Below, in pieces: positions 1 to 10,740 of a stretch of 64,000 nucleotides of DNA. Under the pieces are notes generated by a model. That model did no database searches and was not told the DNA's origin. It worked only from the letters and a program-made list of their open reading frames with translations. A program made the position numbers and the translations under genes. Position 1 is the first letter of the stretch; each line of letters opens with the position of its first letter. Origin of the DNA: Mycobacterium gastri (lineage in GTDB: Bacteria > Actinomycetota > Actinomycetes > Mycobacteriales > Mycobacteriaceae); assembly GCF_002102175.1 (NCBI RefSeq), contig NZ_LQOX01000119.1, positions 62,001-126,000 on the forward strand. The letters are read 5' to 3'.

Positions 1-2
1 CC

Positions 3-53
3 ATCACCGACACCGACACCCCACTGCCGCTGGTCGAGTTGCGCCTCGACTAA
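3..53 (+). CDS. C-terminal end of an unidentified protein (partial)
   Basis: An open frame enters from the left edge and stops at TAA (51-53), giving about 16 residues that end in LVELRLD. The stop overlaps the stop of the DoxX-like gene on the other strand by three bases, a normal convergent arrangement. The fragment is too short to identify. Confidence 0.4.
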   Translation: MTDTDTPLPLVELRLD

Positions 54-406
54 ACCCGGTCCGGCCCCTTGGCCGTCATCGCCGCGAACAGCGCCAGAAA
101 CAGGGCCGCCGGAATCGCCCGGACACTGAAGTCTCGTGCGCGAATATGCGTGCCCAGCGCCAAGACGAAGTACACCGTCAGCATCGCCGTCGTCAATCGC
201 GCCAACGCGGGAAACCGGGTGGCCGAGAGCAGTCCGACCGCCGAGGCGGCCTTGGCCACGGGCAGGACCGGACGAATACCGGCCGGCACTCCCAGGTCGT
301 CGAGCAGCTTCTCGATCGGTGCCAGCGGGATCGCGCATGCCACCGCATCGCCGGCCTGAAACACCGCCAGGGCCGCATAGGTTTTCGGTGAGGTCAAAAG
401 GCCCAT
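50..406 (-). CDS. DoxX-like small integral membrane protein
   Basis: A 118-residue protein with about four hydrophobic helices (roughly residues 8-28, 45-65, 70-88, 96-112) and short polar loops. Size and helix pattern match the DoxX/DoxX-like family of small actinobacterial membrane proteins; no catalytic motif is visible. ATG start. It lies just downstream of the SPFH gene on the same strand (9-bp gap) and may be cotranscribed with it. The family call rests on topology and general resemblance, not on a diagnostic motif. Confidence 0.6.
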   Translation of the reverse strand: MGLLTSPKTYAALAVFQAGDAVACAIPLAPIEKLLDDLGVPAGIRPVLPVAKAASAVGLLSATRFPALARLTTAMLTVYFVLALGTHIRARDFSVRAIPAALFLALFAAMTAKGPDRV

Positions 407-415
407 CAGCTGCTC

Positions 416-1561
416 CTAGCGCCTGAGCTCCGGCGGCGGACCCAGCGGATTTTCCGCCGGTGTGCGAGCTATCGCCTCGGCCTTGGCCACCGCTTGGGCG
501 ATCGTCGGGTCGGGCTCGGTGGAGAACCACTCGGCGACCTCGGCGTCGTCGCCGTCGGCGGCGTGCTTGGGCAGCTCCTCGACCGGAGACGGCTCGAAGC
601 GGAACACGCCGTCCTCCCCCGGCGTGCCCAACAGCCTGGTGAAGCCCTGCAGCGCCGCACTGAAATCGCTGGGCACCACCCATACCTTGTTGGCGTCGCC
701 GCGGGCCATCTCCGGCAGCGTCTGCAGGTACTGGTAGGCCAGCATCTCGGGTGTCGGCCGGCCGGCCTTGATCGCCGCGAACGTCTTCTCGATGGCTTTG
801 GCCTGCCCCTGCGCCTGCAGGTAGGCCGCGGCTCGCTCGCCCTGGGCACGCAATATCCGCGACTGCCGCTCGGCCTCGGCAGCCAGGATCGCGGCCTGCT
901 TGGCGCCCTCGGCCGCAAGAATCTGCGCCTGCTTCTGCCCCTCCGCCTGCTTGATCGCCGCTTCCCGGGTGCCCTCGGCGGTCAGGATCATCGCCCGCTT
1001 TTCCCGGTCGGCCTTCATCTGCTTTTCCATCGACGCCTGAATGGACGGCGGCGGGTCGATGCTGCGCAATTCCACCCGCGCCACCCGCAGACCCCAGCGG
1101 CCGGTCGCCTCATCGAGCACCCCGCGCAACTGCGCGTTGATCTGATCGCGGGACGTCAGCGTCTGCTCGAGGGTCATGCCACCGACGACGTTGCGCAGCG
1201 TGGTGGTGGTGAGCTGCTCGACACCGACGATGTAATTGCTGATCTCATAGACCGCGGCCTGGGGCACGGTGACCTGGAAGTACACCACGGTGTCGATGTT
1301 GAGGGTCAGGTTGTCCTCGGTGATGACCGGCTGCGGCGGAAACGACACCACCCGCTCGCGCAGATCCACCCGGGCGCGGACCCGGTCGATGAACGGCACC
1401 AACAACGTCAACTGCCCACTGACGGTGCGGCTGTAACGACCCAACCGCTCGATCACCGCGGCCTCGGCCTGCGGGATCAGCGCAACCGACTTGGCCACCA
1501 CAATGATGGCGAATATCACCAGGACGGCCAGAAATACCAGGCCGGCAACGGCACCTTCCAC
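416..1561 (-). CDS. SPFH/stomatin-prohibitin family membrane protein (Rv1488-like)
   Basis: A 381-residue protein with one N-terminal membrane helix (about residues 5-27). An SPFH/band-7 domain follows (about 28-190), including the segment [23 protein letters not shown]. Next comes a long Ala/Glu/Gln/Lys-rich helix (about 195-275, repeated AEG-KQA units) typical of flotillin/stomatin oligomerisation, then a less conserved acidic tail. Such proteins form ring-like membrane scaffolds and are commonly encoded beside NfeD partners. The NfeD-like gene lies 21 bp upstream on the same strand, so the pair is a classic stomatin-NfeD operon. Start is ATG at 1561. Confidence 0.9.
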   Translation of the reverse strand: MEGAVAGLVFLAVLVIFAIIVVAKSVALIPQAEAAVIERLGRYSRTVSGQLTLLVPFIDRVRARVDLRERVVSFPPQPVITEDNLTLNIDTVVYFQVTVPQAAVYEISNYIVGVEQLTTTTLRNVVGGMTLEQTLTSRDQINAQLRGVLDEATGRWGLRVARVELRSIDPPPSIQASMEKQMKADREKRAMILTAEGTREAAIKQAEGQKQAQILAAEGAKQAAILAAEAERQSRILRAQGERAAAYLQAQGQAKAIEKTFAAIKAGRPTPEMLAYQYLQTLPEMARGDANKVWVVPSDFSAALQGFTRLLGTPGEDGVFRFEPSPVEELPKHAADGDDAEVAEWFSTEPDPTIAQAVAKAEAIARTPAENPLGPPPELRR

Positions 1562-1582
1562 CGGGATTCCTTTCTCGAGTTG

Positions 1583-2017
1583 CTACGCGTCTTTGAATAC
1601 GACCGCGGTGGCTCCGTCGATGTGCACCACGGTCACCGAATCACCCGGTTCGAACACGTCGCCCTCGTTCAGCGGACGCGCCGTCCACACCTGGCCGTCG
1701 ATTTTGACCTGGCCTTCATCACGGGCGACCCGATCCAGCACCAGCGCGCTCTTGCCCTCCAGCGCCTTGATCCCCATCGGCACGCCCTTGCCCGGCGTCA
1801 GCCGCCGCCGCAACGCGGGGCGAACCAGCACCAGCAACAGCACCGACACGATCAGAAACACCGCACCGTCGGCCCACACCGGCCAGTCCATCAGCCAGCT
1901 GCTTGCCGACGCCGCCAGCGCGCCGCCGCCGAGCATCAGCAGGAACATGTCGCCGGTCAACGCCTCCGCGCTGGCAAGCGCCAACGCTGCGATCAGCCAG
2001 ATCAGGGCGACGGGCAT
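1583..2017 (-). CDS. NfeD-like membrane protein (Rv1487-like)
   Basis: A 144-residue protein. Membrane helices occupy the N-terminal half (about 2-20 and 33-70). A C-terminal OB-fold NfeDb domain (about 80-144) includes [22 protein letters not shown] chose the ATG at 2017, which gives MPVALIWL and the usual mycobacterial length; an upstream frame to 2059 adds 14 non-hydrophobic residues. NfeD proteins pair with SPFH scaffolds, and the downstream neighbour is the SPFH gene. It is the short form: the NfeD serine-protease domain is absent. Confidence 0.85.
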   Translation of the reverse strand: MPVALIWLIAALALASAEALTGDMFLLMLGGGALAASASSWLMDWPVWADGAVFLIVSVLLLVLVRPALRRRLTPGKGVPMGIKALEGKSALVLDRVARDEGQVKIDGQVWTARPLNEGDVFEPGDSVTVVHIDGATAVVFKDA

Positions 2018-2074
2018 GCGCACAGAATACGCGCGATCCCCGGCAACCGTGCCCAACAACTAGACTGCGAGATC

Positions 2075-3025
2075 ATGTGGTGTCCCAGTGCAACGCTTTC
2101 GATGTGGGCCAACGCCTGGCTCGCCGGCAAGGCCGCGCCCGACGACCTCTTGGACGCGTTATCCCTCTGGGCCCCAACGCAATCAGTCACGGCGTATGAC
2201 GCGGTCGCGGCCGGACATACCGGCCTGCCATGGCCGGACGTGGATAGCGCCGGGACGGTTTCGCTGTTGGCAACGTTGCGTGCTGCCGCGGGCCGGGGAA
2301 GGACGTCGGCGCCGGGCCCGCCGGATCGGCCGCGCAGGACGATCAACGTTGTTTTGCCGGTGCCGGGCGATGTGCGCGGGCTTTCCGCCGGAACACAATT
2401 CGAGCGCGACGCGCTGGCCGCGGGCGAAGCCATCATTATCACCAATCCCGATGACCCCGGTCGATCTATCGGACTGGTCCCCGAGTTCTCTTACCGCGAC
2501 ACCGAACATGCCTCCGACGACGATTCGGGCCTGCCCGAGTTGTGCGCACTGTCGTGGATGGTGTACTCGCTGCCCGACACCCCGGTGTTGGACCACTGCG
2601 AACTGGGCGACGCCGAATACGCCCTGCGGGCCGCGGTGCGCTCGGCAGCCGACGCGTTGGGCGCCATCGGCATGGGACCCAGCGCCGCCGGCATCGCCAA
2701 CCCGCGCGGCCTGGTCGAGCAGTTGCTGGAATCCGCACGGCAACACCGCATTCCCGACCATGCGCCGTCGCGCGCAGTGCGGGTGCTGGAGAACGCCGCC
2801 CACGTCGACGCCATCATCGCGGTCAGCGCCGGCCTCAGCCGAATGCCTGACTCCGCAGCCGACCGCTTCATGCCGCGCCCGTCGGCCGGTCTCGAACTGA
2901 TCAGAGCGCAGTCGTCGTCGGAAGTGCAGACTGCGTTCGACGCATTGCGGCCGCTGACCGCGGTGGTGCGCTCCGCGCGGATAGCCGCCGTCAGCGCGAT
3001 CCTGCATTCAGCTTGGTCGGACTGA
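2075..3025 (+). CDS. Conserved mycobacterial protein of unknown function (Rv1486c-like)
   Basis: A 316-residue soluble protein with no signal peptide or membrane segment and no catalytic motif I can name. The central part is acidic ([16 protein letters not shown]) and an Ala-rich helical part follows. The start at 2075 ([11 protein letters not shown]) is preferred; a second in-frame ATG lies at 2102. It runs against the ferrochelatase gene and the two 3' ends overlap by 35 bp. Order and orientation match Rv1486c beside hemZ in M. tuberculosis, so the call is by synteny and length. Function unknown. Confidence 0.75.
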   Translation: MWCPSATLSMWANAWLAGKAAPDDLLDALSLWAPTQSVTAYDAVAAGHTGLPWPDVDSAGTVSLLATLRAAAGRGRTSAPGPPDRPRRTINVVLPVPGDVRGLSAGTQFERDALAAGEAIIITNPDDPGRSIGLVPEFSYRDTEHASDDDSGLPELCALSWMVYSLPDTPVLDHCELGDAEYALRAAVRSAADALGAIGMGPSAAGIANPRGLVEQLLESARQHRIPDHAPSRAVRVLENAAHVDAIIAVSAGLSRMPDSAADRFMPRPSAGLELIRAQSSSEVQTAFDALRPLTAVVRSARIAAVSAILHSAWSD

Positions 3026-4034
3026 CCTCCCGTTCGCGCGCAACGCAATGCGGCGGACGGCAGGGCTCGCCGTTGATGCCGGCCAGACAGCCGGGCACCG
3101 GGTCGGGGCCGCTGACCCGCGACGGCGCCCGACCGTAGCGAAGTTCGTCGATCAAATCCGCGGCCAGCCGGGCGAACCGCCGATCGGCGTTGGGAGTGCC
3201 GGCCCGGGCGAATACGATACCCAATGCCTCTGCCTGTAAGCGCAATTCATGGTCGAGATCCCACACCACCTCGATGTGGTCTGCGACAAATCCAAGGGGA
3301 CAGACGATCACGGCCGCGGTACCGGCTGCGTGCAATGTGGTGAGGTGGTCGCCGACATCGGGCTCCAGCCACGGAACCTGTGGCGGGCCAGAGCGCGACT
3401 GCCAGACCAGGTCATAGTCGGCATATCCGGCGGCCTTTGCGACAAGGGTTGCGGCATAAGCGACTTGGCGGCTGTAGAGGCGGGGCCCCCAGCCCTGGTC
3501 GGCAACCACCGGGATCGAATGCGCGGTGAACACCAGTCTCGCGCCATCAGGCACGGTTTCGGCGGACGCTGCGATGGCATCGGCGAACATCTCGACGAAC
3601 AGCGGATGGTCGAAGTAGGGCCGTAGCTTGACCAGCTCGGGCGCGTCCGGGCCGGCCGCCCGGCGGGCGCGGGCAATGTCTTCGGCATACTGCGCGCAGC
3701 TGGAATAGCCGCTCCACGCCGATGTCGCAAACACGGCGGCACGGCGAATGCCATTGTCCCGCATGGCGATTACCGTATCCTCGACGTAGGGCTCCCAGTT
3801 GCGGTTGCCGAAGTACACCGGCAGGTCCAGTTCGGCATGAAGCTGGTCGATCAGCGCTCGGTTGATGCCGTTGATCGGTGATACACCACCGAAATGCAGG
3901 TAATGCTCGGCCACCGCATCGAGGCGCTCGGGGGGCACGCCGCGGCCCCGGGTGACGTTCTCCAGGAACGGCCGCACCTGCTCGGGCCCCTCCGGCCCAC
4001 CGAAGGACAACAGCAGGACGGCGTCAAATTCCAT
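2991..4034 (-). CDS. hemH: Ferrochelatase (coproporphyrin ferrochelatase type)
   Basis: A 347-residue enzyme that inserts ferrous iron into a porphyrin. In actinobacteria the family works in the coproporphyrin-dependent heme route. The N-terminal [21 protein letters not shown] and the catalytic FTAHSIP histidine motif (about residues 175-181) are present. Candidate Fe-S ligands appear in SSCAQYAED and in the C-terminal Cys cluster [16 protein letters not shown]; actinobacterial ferrochelatases carry a [2Fe-2S] cluster. It starts 5 bp after the inhA stop, so it is the third gene of the fabG1-inhA-hemH operon (hemZ in M. tuberculosis naming). Confidence 0.95.
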   Translation of the reverse strand: MEFDAVLLLSFGGPEGPEQVRPFLENVTRGRGVPPERLDAVAEHYLHFGGVSPINGINRALIDQLHAELDLPVYFGNRNWEPYVEDTVIAMRDNGIRRAAVFATSAWSGYSSCAQYAEDIARARRAAGPDAPELVKLRPYFDHPLFVEMFADAIAASAETVPDGARLVFTAHSIPVVADQGWGPRLYSRQVAYAATLVAKAAGYADYDLVWQSRSGPPQVPWLEPDVGDHLTTLHAAGTAAVIVCPLGFVADHIEVVWDLDHELRLQAEALGIVFARAGTPNADRRFARLAADLIDELRYGRAPSRVSGPDPVPGCLAGINGEPCRPPHCVAREREVSPTKLNAGSR

Positions 4035-4039
4035 GCGGG

Positions 4040-5656
<1,617 letters not shown>

Positions 5657-5698
5657 TGTGGAGGCAACACCGAAATCGGCTCGTCGCATGTCGCGACA

Positions 5699-5744
5699 GT
5701 AACGCCACGGCGAAAAATCGGGCCAAATCTCGCCGTGGCGTTAC
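5699..5744. repeat. Palindromic repeat, copy 1 (15-bp arms, 16-bp spacer)
   Basis: The left arm GTAACGCCACGGCGA (5699-5713) and right arm TCGCCGTGGCGTTAC (5730-5744) are perfect inverted repeats. The element sits in the divergent gap between fabG1 and the DUF559 gene, so it cannot be a terminator for either. Copies 2 and 3 are at 6625 and 16741; copy 2 has identical arms and spacer length. Confidence 0.9.
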
Positions 5745-5764
5745 GCTCGGCGGCCGGTGTCGGT

Positions 5765-6628
5765 GTGATCGAGCACACTTTCGCCGTGGCCGATCCGTTC
5801 TTGGGCACTGAAGCCCTCTCCTCGCACCAGTTGTCCCGCTATGAGCTGCGCAGTCGGTATATCGCGCTGCATCAAGACGTCTACATACCGAGAGACACCG
5901 AGCTGACGGCGGTGCTACGGGCAAAGGCGCTGTGGCTGCGCTCCCGGCGCCGGGGCATCCTGGCCGGCTTCTCCGCCGCGGCCCTGCATGGCGCCAAGTG
6001 GATCGATCCGGCCCGACCGGCCACGATCATCGACACCAACCGCCGGCCCGCCAAGGGCGTGCAGGTATGGGAAGAGCTCATCGGTGACGATGAAATCGGC
6101 GTTGTCGACGACATGCGCGTCACCACGCCGGCGCGCACCGCCCTGAACCTGGCATGCCGCTACCCGCTGGGCGTCGCGGTCGCTGCGATCGATGCCCTGG
6201 CGCAAGCTACGGAGTTGAAGCTCGTCGATGTCGAGGTACTTCTCGATCGCTATCGGGGCCGCCGAGGCGTCAGGGCGGCCCGAGCTGCCCTGGATTTTGT
6301 GGATGCCGGGGCGCAATCGCCCAAGGAAACGTGGCTGCGGCTACTGCTGGTTACCGCCGGCTTCCCGCGCCCGCAGACACAAATCGCCGTCCGCAACGAA
6401 TGGGGTTGGGTAGAAGCCTATTTGGATATGGGCTGGGAAGACATCAAGGTCGCCGTCGAGTATGACGGCGACCAACATCGGTCCGACCGCCGTCAATATG
6501 TGAAGGACATCCGGCGCCTCGCCAAGCTGGAGCAGCGCTACGGGTGGATAGTGATCCGAGTGGTAGCCGAAGACCACCCCGAGGATGTCGTCCACCGGGT
6601 GCGCGAAGCACGAGCGCGCCGACTGTAA
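5765..6628 (+). CDS. AbiEi-like/DUF559 domain protein (Rv1482c-like)
   Basis: A 287-residue protein in two parts. Residues about 1-130 are winged-helix and AbiEi-antitoxin like (LHQDVYIPRDTELT, then RVTTPARTALNLA). Residues about 180-287 are a DUF559/Vsr-like nuclease fold with EAYLDMGWEDIKVAVEYDGDQHR and VIRVVAEDHPEDV, where acidic and Gln/His residues would form the metal site. These combined proteins are common in mycobacterial genomes and their substrate is unknown. GTG at 5765 is taken as start; GTG at 5786 (MADPFLG) is equally possible. Its TAA stop lies inside palindrome copy 2 and copy 1 lies just upstream. The syntenic M. tuberculosis gene is Rv1482c. Confidence 0.75.
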   Translation: MIEHTFAVADPFLGTEALSSHQLSRYELRSRYIALHQDVYIPRDTELTAVLRAKALWLRSRRRGILAGFSAAALHGAKWIDPARPATIIDTNRRPAKGVQVWEELIGDDEIGVVDDMRVTTPARTALNLACRYPLGVAVAAIDALAQATELKLVDVEVLLDRYRGRRGVRAARAALDFVDAGAQSPKETWLRLLLVTAGFPRPQTQIAVRNEWGWVEAYLDMGWEDIKVAVEYDGDQHRSDRRQYVKDIRRLAKLEQRYGWIVIRVVAEDHPEDVVHRVREARARRL

Positions 6629-6670
6629 CGCCACGGCGAAATCCGGCGCGATTTCTCGCCGTGGCGTTAC
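6625..6670. repeat. Palindromic repeat, copy 2 (15-bp arms, 16-bp spacer)
   Basis: Arms at 6625-6639 and 6656-6670 are identical in sequence and geometry to copy 1; only the spacer differs. The TAA stop of the DUF559 gene (6626-6628) is part of the left arm. It sits between convergent genes (the DUF559 and VWA genes), where its transcript could act as a two-way hairpin, although no T-run follows. Confidence 0.9.
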
Positions 6671-6683
6671 GTTCGGCGTGACG

Positions 6684-7691
6684 TCAGGTCGGCAACCGAC
6701 GGTTGATCAGCAACGCGGCCAGTCCGGCCAGCGCCAACACCAACGCCCCCAGCCGCAGCCAGCCCGTACTGGCGTCGCCCTTGATGGTCTCGTAGCCGAT
6801 CTGCTGCTGCAGCGACGCGTATACCGCCTTCAGCTCGGCCAACGTCGCGGCGTTGTAGGCGTTCCCACCGGAGAGCTGGGCGACCTTCTTCATCGTCTCG
6901 TCGTCGACGGGCACCGGCTGGCGCTGGCCGTTGATCTCGACGAAGCCATATGGCGTGCCGAACGAGATCGTCGAGATCGGCACGCCCTGGTCCTTGGCGG
7001 TACGCGCGGCGGTATAGGCGCCCTTGGGGTTGTCCGGATTGGTCGGCATCGTCTCCTTGCCATCGGAGAACAGCACGATGCGCGCCGGCGGCGGCGTGTC
7101 CCCGCCACCGATCACCGCGCCGACGGTGGCGATGGCCTGCAAGGCGGTGAAGATCGCCTCCCCGGTGGCCGTGCGATCGGCGAATTGCAGCTTGTCCAAC
7201 GCGTTCTTGGTCGCGTCACGGTTGGTCGTCGGCGACACCAGCACCGTCGCCGTGCCGGCGTAAGCGATCAGTCCGAGATTGATGCCGGGGGTGAGCTCGT
7301 CGGCGAACTGCTTGGCGGCCTCCTGTGCGGCGCCCATGCGGTTGGGTTCGACGTCGGTCGCGCGCATCGACTGCGACACGTCGATCACCAGCATCACGAC
7401 CGCCCGGTTGCGCGGAATCCGGACGTCATGCGTCGGCCCGGCCATCGCGGTGGTCAACAGCACCAGCGACAACGCCAACAGGATCGTCGGAACATGCCGC
7501 CAGCGGGAGGGCCGTTTGGGGGCCACGCTCTCCAGCAACTCCATGTTGGCGAACCGCAGCATCCTCTTCTGGCGCGCCAGTTGCAGCACGATGTAGAGCG
7601 CCATCAGCCCGACAACGACAAAGAGGAACAAGAAGAACCAGGAGTGTTCGAAGCCGGACAGTGTCATCGGACCGAGCAACGGCAGTGTCAT
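6684..7691 (-). CDS. VWA-domain membrane protein, BatA-like (Rv1481-like)
   Basis: A 335-residue protein with two N-terminal membrane helices (about 14-34 and 62-80). A von Willebrand A domain (about 95-290) carries the MIDAS motif DVSQSM plus later Thr and Asp ligands ([18 protein letters not shown]). One C-terminal helix (about 312-330) follows. This is the topology of BatA/BatB partners of MoxR ATPases. The ATG at 7691 (MTLPLLGP) gives the M. tuberculosis length; an upstream in-frame start would add 20 residues. Last gene of moxR1-DUF58-VWA. Likely role, by family: MoxR-assisted folding or metal insertion of cell-envelope proteins. Confidence 0.88.
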   Translation of the reverse strand: MTLPLLGPMTLSGFEHSWFFLFLFVVVGLMALYIVLQLARQKRMLRFANMELLESVAPKRPSRWRHVPTILLALSLVLLTTAMAGPTHDVRIPRNRAVVMLVIDVSQSMRATDVEPNRMGAAQEAAKQFADELTPGINLGLIAYAGTATVLVSPTTNRDATKNALDKLQFADRTATGEAIFTALQAIATVGAVIGGGDTPPPARIVLFSDGKETMPTNPDNPKGAYTAARTAKDQGVPISTISFGTPYGFVEINGQRQPVPVDDETMKKVAQLSGGNAYNAATLAELKAVYASLQQQIGYETIKGDASTGWLRLGALVLALAGLAALLINRRLPT

Positions 7692-7725
7692 ATCAGACCC
7701 GTCATAAAAGATGCGAGCAGGTGTG

Positions 7726-8679
7726 TCACTGAGCCCCCGCCATGGCACCACGTCGCCGGGAGGCGACGAAGCGGACGATGTCGGCCAGCCAGTCGCGGTC
7801 GGTGCGAAGCGTCAGCACCGGTGCGCCGCAACCGCGGAGGGTCCGGGCCACCTCGGCGCGATGCGCCGCTGCGGCCCGGGCGAAATCGTTCTGCAGCTGT
7901 GTGTCGATGGTGAATTCGCGGGTGACGCCGGTTTCGGCGTCCTGCAGGATTACGTCGCCGATATCGGGCAGCTCGACATCGCGTGGATCGAGCACCTCCA
8001 TGGCCAGCACCTCGTGGCGGGCCGCGATCGCCCGCAGCGGCCGCATCCAGTTGATCGGGCCCAGGAAGTCGCTGATGATCACCGCCATTCCCCGGCGACG
8101 TTCCGGCCGGCGCAGCGCGTCGATGGCCACCGCCAGGTCGCCGCGCACCCCGGCCGGCGCCTTGGGCATGGTCGCGACGGTGCGCAACATGGTGTGCTGA
8201 TGCTGGCGGCCGGTACGGGCCGGGACCCGAGTCATCGTGGCGCCGTTGGCAATCAACGCACCGATCCGGTTGCCGCCCCCACTGTTGAGGAAGGTGATCG
8301 CGGCGGCGGCCGCCACCGCGAGGTCACGTTTCTCGCAGACGGCGGTACCGAAGTCCAGGCTGGCCGACATGTCCACCACGAGCCAGGTCTCCAGTTCCCG
8401 GTCGGCGATCATCTGGCGCACATGCGGGTGGGTGGTCCGGGCGGTGACCGCCCAATCCATCCGGCGCACGTCATCGCCCGGCTGGTAGAGACGCGACTCC
8501 CCCGGCTCCGTGCCCGGCCCCGGGATCAAGCCGAGGTGATCGCCGTGCAAGACACCGTCCAGCTTGTGCTTGACGGCCAACTCCAGGGTGCGCAGCGCCG
8601 CCGACAGCTTCGGGTCATCGATGTCGCCCCGCAGCAACGACGGCGGATGGACGACCGCCGGCGCCTTGCTTTCGGTCAC
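7726..8679 (-). CDS. DUF58 family protein (Rv1480-like)
   Basis: A 317-residue protein with the DUF58 signature [21 protein letters not shown] (about residues 77-97), then a VWA-like region starting [16 protein letters not shown]58 proteins almost always accompany MoxR AAA+ ATPases and VWA proteins. The GTG start overlaps the moxR1 stop (GTGA), indicating translational coupling. No membrane helix is visible, unlike some DUF58 relatives. Substrate unknown. Confidence 0.88.
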   Translation of the reverse strand: MTESKAPAVVHPPSLLRGDIDDPKLSAALRTLELAVKHKLDGVLHGDHLGLIPGPGTEPGESRLYQPGDDVRRMDWAVTARTTHPHVRQMIADRELETWLVVDMSASLDFGTAVCEKRDLAVAAAAAITFLNSGGGNRIGALIANGATMTRVPARTGRQHQHTMLRTVATMPKAPAGVRGDLAVAIDALRRPERRRGMAVIISDFLGPINWMRPLRAIAARHEVLAMEVLDPRDVELPDIGDVILQDAETGVTREFTIDTQLQNDFARAAAAHRAEVARTLRGCGAPVLTLRTDRDWLADIVRFVASRRRGAMAGAQ

Positions 8680-9806
8680 CGGCCGCTAGCCGCGGCCGCC
8701 GCCTGCATCACCGGCGGAACCGAATGGCCTTGTTGCGGAACGGCATTCACTTGCGGCAGCGGGACCGTCTGAAGCACCCGGTTGATAATGACCTCCGGGG
8801 TGATCTCGTCGGCCAGCGCATCATAGGTGAGCACCAACCGGTGCCGCAGCACGTCGGGAATGACTTCGATGACGTCCTGCGGGATCACATAGTCGCGACC
8901 ACGCACCAGCGCCAGTGAGCGGGCGGCGGCGATGATGCCCAATGAGGCTCGCGGAGATGCTCCGAACGCGATCCAGCTCTTGACGTCGTTCATCCCCAGC
9001 TGCTCGGGTGCCCGAGTTGCGAAGACGACCCGGACCACATAGTCGACCAGCGCGTGGTGGACGAAGTTGTTGGCCGCTATGCCCTGTAGCCGCACCAGGT
9101 CGCCGGTATCCAGGATCTGCTTGGGCTGCGGCGGGGTGACGCCCATCCGGTAGATGATCTCGCGCTCTTCCTCTGCCGAGGGATAGCCGACGTGAATCTT
9201 GAACAGGAACCGGTCGCGCTGCGCCTCGGGCAACGGGTAGACACCTTCGTGCTCGATCGGGTTCTGGGTCGCCATCACCAGGAACGGATTGGGCAGCGCG
9301 AAGGTCTTGCCGCCGATGGAGACGTGACGTTCCTGCATCACCTCCAGCAGCGCCGATTGGACCTTGGCCGGAGCTCGGTTGATCTCGTCGGCGAGCAGGA
9401 AGTTGACCACCACCGGACCAAGCTCGGTGTCGAATTCCTCCTTGCCCTGCCGATAGATGCGGGTGCCGATGATGTCGGTGGGCACCAGATCGGGGGTGAA
9501 CTGGATACGTGCGAAGCTCCCGCCGACCACCCGCGCGAATGTCTCCACCGCCAGCGTCTTGGCCACGCCGGGCACGCCTTCGAGCAATACGTGGCCCTTG
9601 GAGAGCAGGCCGACCAGCATCCGCTCCACCAACTGGTCTTGGCCCACGATGATCCGCTTGACCTCGAAGATGGCCCGCTCAAGCGTGTGCACCTCGGCGG
9701 CCAGCCCGTCAGAACCACCAGGACCGCCCGGCGGCGCCTCATGGGCCGGCGCGCCGGAATGCCCGCCCGGACCCGGGTAACCGCCACCTGCTGCTGTCAT
9801 CGACAA
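8676..9806 (-). CDS. moxR1: MoxR1 AAA+ ATPase
   Basis: A 376-residue MoxR-class AAA+ chaperone. A Gly/Pro-rich N-terminal tail (about 1-35) precedes the ATPase core with Walker A GVPGVAKT, Walker B FLLADEINRAPAK, sensor ATQNPIEHEGVYPLPEAQRDRF and a C-terminal lid. MoxR proteins act with VWA and DUF58 proteins, which are the next two genes. The order and lengths match M. tuberculosis Rv1479 to Rv1481. Upstream is a 204-bp gap to ripB; I see no sharp promoter motif there. Confidence 0.95.
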   Translation of the reverse strand: MSMTAAGGGYPGPGGHSGAPAHEAPPGGPGGSDGLAAEVHTLERAIFEVKRIIVGQDQLVERMLVGLLSKGHVLLEGVPGVAKTLAVETFARVVGGSFARIQFTPDLVPTDIIGTRIYRQGKEEFDTELGPVVVNFLLADEINRAPAKVQSALLEVMQERHVSIGGKTFALPNPFLVMATQNPIEHEGVYPLPEAQRDRFLFKIHVGYPSAEEEREIIYRMGVTPPQPKQILDTGDLVRLQGIAANNFVHHALVDYVVRVVFATRAPEQLGMNDVKSWIAFGASPRASLGIIAAARSLALVRGRDYVIPQDVIEVIPDVLRHRLVLTYDALADEITPEVIINRVLQTVPLPQVNAVPQQGHSVPPVMQAAAAASGR

Positions 9807-9995
9807 CCCTCCACCGCTCGATCAGACACGACTGCTGACACCAACCAACGTCGCGGGGCAGCGACGTGCCCGCGTTCAACTATTCCAGGCGCCGTGGATT
9901 CCGTCGACGCCGCGGTTCCTGCCCGGCCACCCTAGACCGTCCGGGCGGGACGCAACCGTGCGGGGGAAGCCGGACGAGACGCCCCGGACAGTTGC

Positions 9996-10014
9996 CTGAG
10001 CCGCACCGGCTCAG
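9996..10014 (-). terminator. Possible hairpin terminator at the ripB 3' end
   Basis: CTGAGCCG-CAC-CGGCTCAG is a perfect 8-bp stem with a 3-nt loop. It overlaps the ripB stop codon and reads the same on both strands. No T-tract follows, so it would be a mycobacterial-type terminator or an mRNA 3' end hairpin. This is the end of the ripA-ripB transcript. Confidence 0.4.
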
Positions 10015-10730
10015 TATTCGATGATCCTGGTCACGAACGGTGTCATGCCGGCCTTACGTACCTGGCTCACGGTGACTTTGCCGGCAAGGCTGGACGCCTC
10101 CAGCATCTGACCGTTGCCCAGGTACATCGTGACGTGCTGGCTACCGCCCGGGCCGTAGAAGATCAGGTCGCCGCGTCTGGCCTCATTGGGCGGGATGTGG
10201 CGGCCCGCGTTGTACTGGTCACCGGAAAACCGCGGGATCAGCACGCCCACGCCGGCGAACGCGTAGCGCATCAACCCCGAGCAGTCGAAGCCGACGGTCC
10301 CGGCGCCGGAGTCCACGCCCTTACTCGGGCCCTCCAAAGTGCCGCCGCCCCAGGAATAGGGGACGCCCATCTGCGATCCGGCCCGGCGGATCACGTACTC
10401 GATGGCCTGCCGGCCGTTGGCACGCGGAATCCGGCTGGGGCTGGTGTTGGCGGCACCTGGGGCAGGACTGCCGCCGAGGTTGATGCCCAGCCCGCCCAGA
10501 AACTGTCGCCCCAAGTCGAGGGTGGTCTGGGTGGCCTGGGCGGTGGCCTGAAGCGACGCGTTGGCGACGGCGAGAGCATCCCCGGGTGCGCCCGCGCTGG
10601 CGGTTGCCGGCAAAGTCGGATCCCACTGACCGGGATCGGCGTCGGCCGGCGCCGCTACAGCAACCAGGAACCCGGTCACCATCGCGGTGATCCAGGCTAG
10701 GTTGATCAGGCGAAATCGCTTGTGCCGCAT
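10011..10730 (-). CDS. ripB: Peptidoglycan endopeptidase RipB (NlpC/P60)
   Basis: A 239-residue secreted hydrolase that cuts the D-Glu-mDAP bond of the peptide stem. A signal peptide (about residues 1-32, ending ADA-DPG) is followed by a short linker and the NlpC/P60 domain (about 115-239). The catalytic Cys is in FDCSGLMRYAF, the His in SQHVTMYLG and the third polar residue in MLEASS. It lacks the long coiled coil of RipA. It starts 10 bp after ripA on the same strand, as in M. tuberculosis Rv1477-Rv1478. Confidence 0.95.
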   Translation of the reverse strand: MRHKRFRLINLAWITAMVTGFLVAVAAPADADPGQWDPTLPATASAGAPGDALAVANASLQATAQATQTTLDLGRQFLGGLGINLGGSPAPGAANTSPSRIPRANGRQAIEYVIRRAGSQMGVPYSWGGGTLEGPSKGVDSGAGTVGFDCSGLMRYAFAGVGVLIPRFSGDQYNAGRHIPPNEARRGDLIFYGPGGSQHVTMYLGNGQMLEASSLAGKVTVSQVRKAGMTPFVTRIIEY

Positions 10731-10740
10731 AAATCCCCGT

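Noticed and set aside
494..2074. A long open frame leading into the Rv1486c-like gene on the plus strand
   Set aside because: It is antisense to the SPFH and NfeD genes, is rich in His/Arg/Gly and shows no domain. The real gene begins at 2075.
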